Assembly (NCBI GenBank): GCA_902475645.1
Contig: CABSAH010000094.1
Span: 1 to 6,714 of the forward strand
Source: an uncultured Christensenellaceae bacterium
GTDB taxonomy: Bacteria; Bacillota; Clostridia; Christensenellales; CAG-138
Direction: 5' to 3'
DNA: 6,714 bases
How positions within the stretch are numbered: the stretch's first letter is position 1; every line of letters begins with the position of its first letter. The notes beneath the pieces are model-generated. The model worked only from the letters and a program-made list of their open reading frames with translations, did not search any database and was not told where the DNA came from. This document shows, piece after piece, positions 1 to 6,545 of this stretch. The translations under genes were made by a program, and so were the position numbers.

Positions 1-10
1 CAATCCGTAG

Positions 11-16
11 AGGAGG
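11..16 (+). promoter_or_regulatory. Shine-Dalgarno site that fixes the TTG start at 27
   Basis: AGGAGG, a perfect anti-16S match, lies ten bases before the TTG at 27. No comparable site precedes the in-frame ATG at 57. It therefore supports the non-ATG start of the PIN-TRAM gene. Confidence 0.8.
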
Positions 17-26
17 TAATTGCGGC

Positions 27-1091
27 TTGGCTAAAAAGTTGGCGCGCATCGTTATTATGATAGCGGGCGCGGGTATTGGTCTTGCGGCCACGGCAGGGGT
101 GGATAAGGTGCTTGCGGTAATGAACCGCCTGCCCTTCCACGAGGCGGTATATATTGCGGCGGCAATCATATTTGCAATCATATTTTATATTTTATCCCCG
201 CGCATTATATCCGGCTTTTCCCGCATAGTGGGCGCAATGGAGGCGCACATGAGCGATATGTCCCTTTCCGATATCTTTTTGGGCGCGGTGGGGCTTATTG
301 TGGGGCTTGTGATAGCGCTGCTTTTGAGTACGCTTTCTTCAAATATGCCGTGGCTTATGGGAACCGTTATAAACATTGCGCTCTACTGCGCCTGCGGCTA
401 CCTTGGCTGCGCGCTTGTATTGAAGCGAAGGGGAGAGGTTAACCTGCCCTCGTGGTTTCGCCGCCCGGGCAAGGCGGGCAAATCGGGCGCGGCGGCGCGG
501 CCAAAGCTGCTGGATACCTCCGCCATAATAGACGGGCGCATTGCGGACATTTGCCAAACAGGCATTATAGAAGGGCAGATAATTGTTCCCGCGTTCGTGC
601 TGGCGGAGCTTAGGCATATTGCGGACAGCGCGGATTCATTGAAGCGCAACCGCGGCAGGCGCGGGCTTGACATTCTAAACAGAATGCAGCAGGAGCAGAA
701 CATTCACATAAGGGTCGTTGAAACCGATTACGAGGATATTGCAGAGGTGGACGCAAAGCTTATAAAGCTTGCTTACGACATGGGCGGCGTTGTTGTTACG
801 AACGATTATAACCTGAATAAGGTTGCGGGCGTGCAGCGCGTGCCGGTGTTCAATATAAACGAGCTTGCAAACGCATTGAAGCCCGTTGTGCTGCCGGGCG
901 AGGAAATGACGCTTTCAATAGTTAAGGAGGGCAAGGAGGCAGGCCAGGGCGTTGGCTATCTTAACGACGGCACAATGATAGTTGTTGAAGGCGGCAGGCG
1001 CTACGTGGGCGAGGAGGTTGACGTTATTGTTACAAGCGCCTTGCAGACCGCCGCGGGCAGGCTTATATTCGCCAAGCTTAAATATCAATAA
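27..1091 (+). CDS. yacL: PIN-TRAM domain integral membrane protein (YacL family)
   Basis: Predicted 354-residue membrane protein. The N-terminal part has four hydrophobic segments (about residues 6-26, 38-57, 83-101 and 110-131). A basic, Gly/Ala-rich linker follows (about 134-160), then a PIN nuclease-like domain (about 160-283) and a C-terminal TRAM domain (about 289-352). The acidic PIN residues are visible: D163 in LLDTSAIIDGR, E194 in VLAELRHIAD, D242 in DAKLIKLA and D260 in TNDYNLNK. This order and length match Bacillus subtilis YacL and its clostridial relatives. The family is widespread in Bacillota; PIN domains are typically metal-dependent ribonucleases and TRAM domains bind RNA, but the cellular role of YacL proteins is poorly known. 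The start is TTG, backed by AGGAGG ten bases upstream; the next in-frame ATG (57) has no such site and would cut into the first membrane segment. In many Firmicutes this gene sits with disA/carD and ispD; here it is followed by adenine deaminase. Family assignment is firm; function is inferred. Confidence 0.93.
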   Translation: MAKKLARIVIMIAGAGIGLAATAGVDKVLAVMNRLPFHEAVYIAAAIIFAIIFYILSPRIISGFSRIVGAMEAHMSDMSLSDIFLGAVGLIVGLVIALLLSTLSSNMPWLMGTVINIALYCACGYLGCALVLKRRGEVNLPSWFRRPGKAGKSGAAARPKLLDTSAIIDGRIADICQTGIIEGQIIVPAFVLAELRHIADSADSLKRNRGRRGLDILNRMQQEQNIHIRVVETDYEDIAEVDAKLIKLAYDMGGVVVTNDYNLNKVAGVQRVPVFNINELANALKPVVLPGEEMTLSIVKEGKEAGQGVGYLNDGTMIVVEGGRRYVGEEVDVIVTSALQTAAGRLIFAKLKYQ

Positions 1092-1132
1092 TAAAGCATA
1101 TTAAAAAATAAATATTATCGAAAGGGGACACC

Positions 1133-2830
1133 ATGAGGCAGGGCGAACTGATATGCGCAGCATACGAAGGGAAGAATACGCTGGTGATTAAAAACGCCAA
1201 CGTAGTGAACGTTTTTACGGATGAAATAGTCCGTGCGGACGTGGCTGTATACGGGGACGTTATAATAGGCGTTGGGCAATACAGCGGGGAAAACGAGATA
1301 GACGCCGACGGCGCTTACCTTGCGCCCGGGTTTATAGACGCGCATGTGCATATAGAAAGCAGCATGGTCATTCCCGCATCCTTCATGAAGGTTATAATGC
1401 CCCACGGCACAACGACCGTTATTGCCGACCCGCACGAAATTGCAAACGTGGCGGGCGCGGCGGGCATACGCGCCATGTATAAGCTTACCGACGAGCTGCC
1501 GCTGAGGGTGCTTTTCATGCTGCCCTCCTGCGTGCCCGCAACCCCGTTTGAGCACAGCGGGGCAAAGCTTGTTGCGGAGGATATGGAGCAATTCATGCGC
1601 AAAAGCCGCATACTGGGCCTGGGCGAGGTTATGGACGCGAACAGCGTTATTAACTGCACGCAGGAAATGCTGGATAAGCTAAGGCTTTTTGACGGGCGAC
1701 CGATTGACGGTCACGCCCCGCTGCTTGAGGGCATGGGTCTTAACGCATACCGCGTTGCGGGCGCGTTCAGCGACCATGAATGTTCCACATACGATGAAAT
1801 AAAGGCAAAGCTTGCAACGGGCATGAACATACTGCTGCGCATAGGGAGCGCGGCAAACAATATGGACGACGTTATGCGCCGCATAGCCGAAGAAAAGCTG
1901 CCCACGCGGAACATGATGTTCTGCACGGACGATAAGCATATTGAGGATATACGCCGCGAGGGGCATATAAACGCCAACGCGCGCATGGCTGTCGCCGCGG
2001 GCATAGACCCCATAGACGCAATAAAGATGGCCTCCTATAACGCCGCCCGCGCATACGGAATACGCGGCGTGGGTGCAATCGCGCCCGGCTACAAGGCGGA
2101 CATGGTGCTGCTGGAGGATTTGAAGGACTTTAAGGTAAAGCGGGTTATAAGCCGCTTCGGGCTGCCGTATACAGGCGAAGAAAGGCTGCCCTCGCCCCTG
2201 CTGCCGCCGCAGGTTTTCAACAGCGTGCGCCTGCCCGAAATTTCAAGGGAAAGCCTTGCGCTAAGGTGCAAGGCAAATGCGCCGGTGATAAAAATGATAC
2301 CGCATCAGCTTGTTACGGAGCTTGTGTACCGCGATGTTAAGCGGGACGAAAACGGCTGCTTCATACCAAGCAACGGAATGGTCAAGCTTGCGGTTATAGA
2401 GCGGCACCATGCAACGGGCAGCATGGGCGTGGGCATATTGGAGGGGCTTGGCATAAGCCACGGGGCGGTTGCCTCCACCGTGGCGCACGACAGCCACAAT
2501 TTGGTGGTTGCGGGCGATAATGACGGGGATATGCTTATGGCGATAGAATCGCTTAGGGAATGCGGCGGCGGATACAGCGTTGTAAGCCGCGGCGTGGTGC
2601 TTTCAAGGCTTCCGCTGCCGATAGCGGGGCTTATGACGGCCGCGCCCGTGAACGACGTGCTTGAAATACAGCAGGCGCTGCTCGAGGCGCTTTATTCGCT
2701 GGGCGCAACGCGGGAAAGCGACCCGCTCATAGCCCTATCCTTCATGGCGCTGCCTGTAATACCCGCCGTTAAGCTTACGGACGAGGGGCTTTTTGACGCG
2801 GTCAATTTCAAATTTATAAAATACAACTGA
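1133..2830 (+). CDS. ade: Adenine deaminase
   Basis: Adenine deaminase (EC 3.5.4.2) of the amidohydrolase superfamily, cytosolic: adenine + water -> hypoxanthine + ammonia. The 565 residues match the usual length of the family. The metal-binding barrel motif PGFIDAHVHIESS spans 65-77 (H71, H73). Other likely metal-site residues are E165 in LGLGEVMD, H194 in DGHAP, H215 in SDHE and the Asp pair of FCTDD (263-267). The C-terminal domain specific to Ade carries AHDSHN (451-456) and LPLPIAGLMT (492-501). These features separate it from dihydroorotases, hydantoinases and adenosine deaminases. The ATG at 1133 follows AAAGGGG (1121-1127). The gene lies 41 bp after the PIN-TRAM gene and 33 bp before xdhA, which suggests co-transcription with the purine hydroxylase genes that would use its product. 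Oddity: the segment RIGS at 236-239 has Ile where I recall Glu (REGS) in characterised enzymes. Confidence 0.96.
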   Translation: MRQGELICAAYEGKNTLVIKNANVVNVFTDEIVRADVAVYGDVIIGVGQYSGENEIDADGAYLAPGFIDAHVHIESSMVIPASFMKVIMPHGTTTVIADPHEIANVAGAAGIRAMYKLTDELPLRVLFMLPSCVPATPFEHSGAKLVAEDMEQFMRKSRILGLGEVMDANSVINCTQEMLDKLRLFDGRPIDGHAPLLEGMGLNAYRVAGAFSDHECSTYDEIKAKLATGMNILLRIGSAANNMDDVMRRIAEEKLPTRNMMFCTDDKHIEDIRREGHINANARMAVAAGIDPIDAIKMASYNAARAYGIRGVGAIAPGYKADMVLLEDLKDFKVKRVISRFGLPYTGEERLPSPLLPPQVFNSVRLPEISRESLALRCKANAPVIKMIPHQLVTELVYRDVKRDENGCFIPSNGMVKLAVIERHHATGSMGVGILEGLGISHGAVASTVAHDSHNLVVAGDNDGDMLMAIESLRECGGGYSVVSRGVVLSRLPLPIAGLMTAAPVNDVLEIQQALLEALYSLGATRESDPLIALSFMALPVIPAVKLTDEGLFDAVNFKFIKYN

Positions 2831-2850
2831 TATATGCCGCTTTAGGCGGA

Positions 2851-2856
2851 AAGGAG
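2851..2856 (+). promoter_or_regulatory. Shine-Dalgarno site that selects ATG 2864 for xdhA
   Basis: AAGGAG, preceded by more purines (GGCGGA), ends seven bases before ATG 2864 but only one base before the in-frame TTG at 2858. The spacing favours the ATG, giving an N-terminus that begins MGIVGKSVTR. Confidence 0.75.
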
Positions 2857-2863
2857 CTTGCCG

Positions 2864-5155
2864 ATGGGCATTGTTGGAAAGAGCGTAACGCGCGTTGACG
2901 CGCCGGATAAGGTTACGGGGCGCGCCAAATATACGGACGACCTTGCGGATAAATCCGCGCTTATTGCAAAGGTGCTTCATTCAACCGTTGCGCACGGCTA
3001 TGTTAAAAGCATAGATACAAGCGCGGCGGAAAAAATAGCGGGCGTGGTGAAGATTGTCACCTGCTTTGACGTGCCAAATATACCCTTTCCGACGGCGGGG
3101 CATCCGTGGAGCACGGATGTGCAGCATCAGGACGTTGCGGACAGGCTTTTGCTCAACCGCCATGTGCGCTACTACGGGGACGATGTTGCCGCGGTGATTG
3201 CGCGGGACGATGTGAGCGCAATGCAGGCCATACGCGCAATAAGGGTTGAATACGAGGCGCTTCCCTTCGTGCTTGACCCCATTGAGGCCATGCGGGACAC
3301 CGCGCCGCAGCTGCACGAGGGCTTTGAGCATAACATACTTGCCCACACCGCATACGAGGACGGCAATTACGATGAAGCCGTAAAGGAGCCGGGGCTTATT
3401 GTTATAGACAAATGGTACGATACGCCCACCGTGCAGCATTGCCACATTGAAAACCATATTTGCTTTGCCTATGAGGAGGCGGGCAAGATGAACGTTGTAA
3501 GCTCCACGCAGATACCGCATATTGTCCGCCGCATAGTCGGGCAGGCGCTCGGGCGGGAATGGGGCAGCGTGCGCATAGTTAAGCCCTATATAGGCGGCGG
3601 CTTCGGCAATAAGCAGGATGCGCTCTATGAGCCGCTGTGCGCCTATCTTTCAAGCGTTGTGGGCGGCAGGCTCGTTAAGCTTGACATGAGCCGCGAGGAA
3701 ACGTTTGCAAGCAACCGCGTGCGCCACGCAATACGCTACCATATCGTATCCCACGTCCGCGCGGACGGCACGTTCGTTGCGGGCAGGCTGGAGGCATATT
3801 CAAACCAGGGCGCGTATGCAAGCCACGGCCACGGCGTTTGCGCAAAGGGCGCGGGCGCGTTCAGGCAGCTTTACCGCTACCGCGGCGCCTGCAAGGGCGA
3901 TGCGTATACGATTTATACCAATATGCCCGCGGCGGGCGCAATGCGCGGCTACGGCATACCGCAGATGATGTTTGCAATGGAAAGCCATGTGGACGATATT
4001 GCAAGGCGGCTGAATATAGCGCCGCTCACGCTTAGGCAAATGAACCTGATGGAGGTTGGCTACAGGGACGATTTTTCCAAAAACGAGAATTATTTCGACA
4101 GCTTTAATCAATGCCTGCAAAAGGGCATGGAATATATCGATTACGAGCGCAAGAAGGCGGAATTTGCCAAGGATACGGGCAATATCCGCCGCGGCATAGG
4201 CATGGCGGTTTTCTGGTACAATACCGCCGTGTGGCCGATTTCGCTTGAAAGCTCGTCCTGTCGCATGGTGCTGAATCAGGATGGCTCCGTGCAGCTTCAG
4301 CTTGCCGAAACCGAAATAGGGCAGGGCGCGGATACCGCCTTCAGCCAAATGGCGGCGGAGGAGCTGGGCATACCGTTTGAAAAGGTGCATATAATCTCCG
4401 CGCAGGATACGGACGTTACCCCCTTCGGCACGGGCGCATACGCAAGCCGCCAAACCTACGTTGGCGGATTTGCCGTGCAGCAGACGGCGCGCATAATGAA
4501 GGAGCGCATATTGAGCTACGCTTACGAGCTTACCCGCATGATGCCCCACAATTTGAACATTGAGGACGGCTATATTGTAAACATAAAGAACGGAAGAAGG
4601 CTTATGAGCCTTGCTGAGCTTGCAACAACGGCGCTTTACAGCATGGAGCACAGCCGGCATATAACCGCCGAAAGCACATATCAGGTAAAATCCAATGCGT
4701 ATTCGTTCGGCTGCTCCTTTGCGGAGGTGGAGGTGGATATTGGGCTTTGCAGGGTAAAGCTTGTAAACATGATAAACGTGCATGACTGCGGGCGGCTTAT
4801 AAACCCCGCGCTTGCCGCGGCGCAGGTACACGGCGGCATGAGCATGGCGATAGGCTACGGGCTTAGCGAGCAGCTCCTTTTCGACCAAAAGACCGGCAGG
4901 CCGCTTAACAACAATCTGCTGGATTATAAGCTTTCCACCACAATGGATCATCCGCATCTTGAGGCGCGGTTCGTTGAAAACTACGAGCCAACCAGCGCAT
5001 ACGGCACAAAGGCATTGGGCGAACCGCCCGCAACGAGCGGCGCGCCCGCCATACGCAACGCCGTATTGAACGCAACGGGCGTTGAGATAGACTCCATACC
5101 CCTCACGCCGCACATACTGTTTGAACGGTTCCGCGAAGAAGGGCTTATTAAATAA
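2864..5155 (+). CDS. xdhA: Xanthine dehydrogenase-type molybdenum hydroxylase, molybdopterin-binding subunit
   Basis: Large catalytic subunit, 763 residues, close to E. coli XdhA in size. It would bind the molybdenum-pterin cofactor and hydroxylate a purine such as hypoxanthine or xanthine in the cytoplasm. An aldehyde oxidase a/b-hammerhead domain occupies about 1-130 (KVTGRAKYTDD at 16-26), followed by the Mo-cofactor domains. Signature motifs: TQIPH (215-219), GGGFGNKQD (244-252), AMRGYGIPQ (359-367), TEIGQGADTAF (483-493), GAYASRQTYVGG (524-535) and KALGEPPATSG (717-727), where E720 is the expected catalytic base. The start is set at ATG 2864, seven bases after AAGGAG (2851-2856); an in-frame TTG at 2858 is one base from that site and thus unlikely. 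FAD and Fe-S subunits follow in E. coli xdhABC order. The positions matching bovine Glu802 and Arg880 are Q251 and about G329, so the exact substrate is less certain. Alternatives are other purine or N-heterocycle hydroxylases. Confidence 0.92.
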   Translation: MGIVGKSVTRVDAPDKVTGRAKYTDDLADKSALIAKVLHSTVAHGYVKSIDTSAAEKIAGVVKIVTCFDVPNIPFPTAGHPWSTDVQHQDVADRLLLNRHVRYYGDDVAAVIARDDVSAMQAIRAIRVEYEALPFVLDPIEAMRDTAPQLHEGFEHNILAHTAYEDGNYDEAVKEPGLIVIDKWYDTPTVQHCHIENHICFAYEEAGKMNVVSSTQIPHIVRRIVGQALGREWGSVRIVKPYIGGGFGNKQDALYEPLCAYLSSVVGGRLVKLDMSREETFASNRVRHAIRYHIVSHVRADGTFVAGRLEAYSNQGAYASHGHGVCAKGAGAFRQLYRYRGACKGDAYTIYTNMPAAGAMRGYGIPQMMFAMESHVDDIARRLNIAPLTLRQMNLMEVGYRDDFSKNENYFDSFNQCLQKGMEYIDYERKKAEFAKDTGNIRRGIGMAVFWYNTAVWPISLESSSCRMVLNQDGSVQLQLAETEIGQGADTAFSQMAAEELGIPFEKVHIISAQDTDVTPFGTGAYASRQTYVGGFAVQQTARIMKERILSYAYELTRMMPHNLNIEDGYIVNIKNGRRLMSLAELATTALYSMEHSRHITAESTYQVKSNAYSFGCSFAEVEVDIGLCRVKLVNMINVHDCGRLINPALAAAQVHGGMSMAIGYGLSEQLLFDQKTGRPLNNNLLDYKLSTTMDHPHLEARFVENYEPTSAYGTKALGEPPATSGAPAIRNAVLNATGVEIDSIPLTPHILFERFREEGLIK

Positions 5156-5161
5156 GGAGGG
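5154..5161 (+). promoter_or_regulatory. Shine-Dalgarno site of xdhB overlapping the xdhA stop
   Basis: AAGGAGGG begins inside the TAA stop codon of xdhA and ends eight bases before ATG 5170. This arrangement lets ribosomes ending on xdhA restart on xdhB, consistent with stoichiometric subunit production. Confidence 0.7.
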
Positions 5162-5169
5162 ACAAGGGC

Positions 5170-6051
5170 ATGTATGATATAAAGGCGCTGTATGAAGCGA
5201 ACAGCGTGAAAGAGGCGATAGAGCTTATGCGGCTGCACCCGGAGGCGAAGCTAATTGCCGGCGGGAGCGACGTGCTTATAAAGCTTAGGGAGGGCAAGCT
5301 TGCCGGATGCGAGCTTATAAGCATATTCGGCATAGATGCGCTCAGGGGCATAAGCATGGATGAGGACGGGACAATAAGAATACTGCCGCTTACAAGCTTT
5401 TCCCATATTACAAGGCATCCCATAATAAACGAGCATATAAAGGTGCTGGGCGAGGCCGTGGACATGGTTGGCGGGCCGCAGATAAGAAACATTGGCACGA
5501 TAGGCGGCAATATTTCAAACGGCGTGACCAGTGCGGACAGCGCAAGCACACTGCACGCATGGGACGCGATAGTTGAGCTTACGTCCGCGGAGGGCGTAAG
5601 GCGGCTTCCCATAAAGGAATACTATGTAAGCGCGGGCAAGGTGGCGCTGCGAGCTGCGGAGCTGCTTACGGCAATACTTATAAAAAAGGAAAGCTATTCG
5701 GGCTATAAGGGGCATTATATAAAATACGCCATGCGAAACGCAATGGACATTGCAACGCTTGGCTGCTCCGTAAACGTTAAGCTGAGCGGGGATAAAAAAA
5801 CCGTGCTCGACGCACGCATGGCATACGGCGTGGCGGGTCCCGTGCCCATGCGCGCACCCAATGCGGAGCAGGCCGTGCGCGGCAAGCCCGTATGCGCACA
5901 AACGGTTGATATGTTTGCGGATGCGGCCTTGCGGGACGTTAACCCGCGCGACAGCTGGCGCGCAAGCCGCGAATTCAGGCTGCATTTGGCGCACGAGCTT
6001 GCAAAGCGCGCGCTTACGGAATCGATACGCCTTAGCGGGGGTGAAATATAA
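5170..6051 (+). CDS. xdhB: Xanthine dehydrogenase-type molybdenum hydroxylase, FAD-binding subunit
   Basis: FAD subunit of the three-subunit hydroxylase, 293 residues, about the length of E. coli XdhB. It takes electrons from the Fe-S subunit and hands them to NAD+ or another acceptor. The N-terminal FAD-binding fold (PCMH/FAD_binding_5 type, about 1-170) shows both flavin-contact loops: AGGSDVLIKL (30-39) and PQIRNIGTIGGNISNG (103-118). The C-terminal part (about 180-285) matches the CO-dehydrogenase flavoprotein C-terminal domain, with YAMRNAMDIATLG at 186-198. It starts 14 bases after the xdhA stop and shares one base with xdhC (TAATG). The subunit is not fused to either neighbour, unlike eukaryotic xanthine oxidoreductase, where all three are one chain. 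The family is clear; the in vivo electron acceptor cannot be read from the sequence. Confidence 0.93.
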   Translation: MYDIKALYEANSVKEAIELMRLHPEAKLIAGGSDVLIKLREGKLAGCELISIFGIDALRGISMDEDGTIRILPLTSFSHITRHPIINEHIKVLGEAVDMVGGPQIRNIGTIGGNISNGVTSADSASTLHAWDAIVELTSAEGVRRLPIKEYYVSAGKVALRAAELLTAILIKKESYSGYKGHYIKYAMRNAMDIATLGCSVNVKLSGDKKTVLDARMAYGVAGPVPMRAPNAEQAVRGKPVCAQTVDMFADAALRDVNPRDSWRASREFRLHLAHELAKRALTESIRLSGGEI

Positions 6052-6545
6052 TGGCACAGACAAAGCTTATAAAATGCACAATAAACGGCGAATATACCGA
6101 AACGGTGGTTGACGTGCGCGCTTCGCTTACGGATTTGCTGCGCAACGATTTTCGCCTTACGTCCGTAAAAAAAGGCTGCGAGGTGGGCGAATGCGGCGCG
6201 TGCAACGTTATAATAGACGGGGAATGTTACAATTCCTGCATATACCTTGCGGCTTGGGCGGACGGCAAAAGCATACGCACGCTTGAAAGCCTGCTTGGCC
6301 CCAACGGCGAGCTTGCGGACATTCAGCAGGCGTTTGTGGACGAGGCCGCCGTGCAATGCGGCTTCTGCACGCCGGGCTTTATAATGAGCGCCGTGGAGAT
6401 ACTTGAATCCGGCCGCCGCTACACGCGCGATGAGCTGAGAAAGCTTTTAAGCGGGCATCTTTGCCGCTGCACGGGCTACGAAAACATATTAAACGCCGTG
6501 GAAAAAACAATGAACAAGCGGCTTAGCGAAAGGGAAGGCGAATAA
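6051..6545 (+). CDS. xdhC: Xanthine dehydrogenase-type molybdenum hydroxylase, [2Fe-2S] subunit
   Basis: Small iron-sulfur subunit, 164 residues, relaying electrons from the Mo site to FAD. Eight cluster ligands are visible. The plant-ferredoxin-like N-terminal domain has C43, C48, C51 and C63 (motif CEVGECGAC at 43-51). The C-terminal four-helix [2Fe-2S] domain has C103 and C106 (QCGFCTPG) and C138 and C140 (CRCTGY). All spacing is as expected, so both clusters should be intact. The ATG at 6051 overlaps the xdhB stop by one base, with GGGGGTGA (6036-6043) as the ribosome site. The gene ends by overlapping the next start, also by one base. Here xdhC means the E. coli-style Fe-S subunit, not the Mo-cofactor chaperone that carries the same name in Rhodobacter. 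Confidence 0.95.
   Translation: MAQTKLIKCTINGEYTETVVDVRASLTDLLRNDFRLTSVKKGCEVGECGACNVIIDGECYNSCIYLAAWADGKSIRTLESLLGPNGELADIQQAFVDEAAVQCGFCTPGFIMSAVEILESGRRYTRDELRKLLSGHLCRCTGYENILNAVEKTMNKRLSEREGE

Noticed and set aside
1..60. Possible tail of an upstream gene: frame 1 is open from position 1 to the TGA at 58-60 and encodes a helix-like stretch (SVEEVIAAWLKSW), which could be a CarD-like C-terminus.
   Set aside because: It would overlap the PIN-TRAM gene by 34 bases, the codons after 27 fit the other frame better, and frame 2 offers an alternative stop (TAG at 8-10). Nineteen residues are too few to decide.
1092..1132. AT-rich gap before ade with a TATTAT (1113-1118), considered as a promoter or purine riboswitch.
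   Set aside because: No TTGACA-like box at suitable distance, and the TATTAT is too close to the start codon for a normal leader. At 41 bp the gap is too short for a purine riboswitch, and no riboswitch core is visible.
2837..2849. Small hairpin CCGC-TTTAG-GCGG between ade and xdhA, considered as a terminator or regulatory element.
   Set aside because: Only a four-base stem, with no T-tract after it and immediately followed by the xdhA ribosome site. Too weak to call.
3705..3968. Second + strand frame of 87 codons inside xdhA.
   Set aside because: Low-complexity Ala/Arg/Thr composition typical of an out-of-frame reading of GC-rich DNA, with no independent support.
3800..5113. Long antisense open frame of 437 codons inside xdhA.
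   Set aside because: It lies wholly opposite a gene with clear domain motifs and has no recognisable domain. The host gene's codon bias keeps this frame free of stops. The same holds for the other antisense frames over ade, xdhB and xdhC.
2864..6545. Calling the hydroxylase a selenium-dependent molybdenum hydroxylase.
   Set aside because: Selenium-dependent purine hydroxylases occur in Clostridia, but no selenium-associated accessory gene is visible here and the labile selenium ligand leaves no simple sequence mark I can read.
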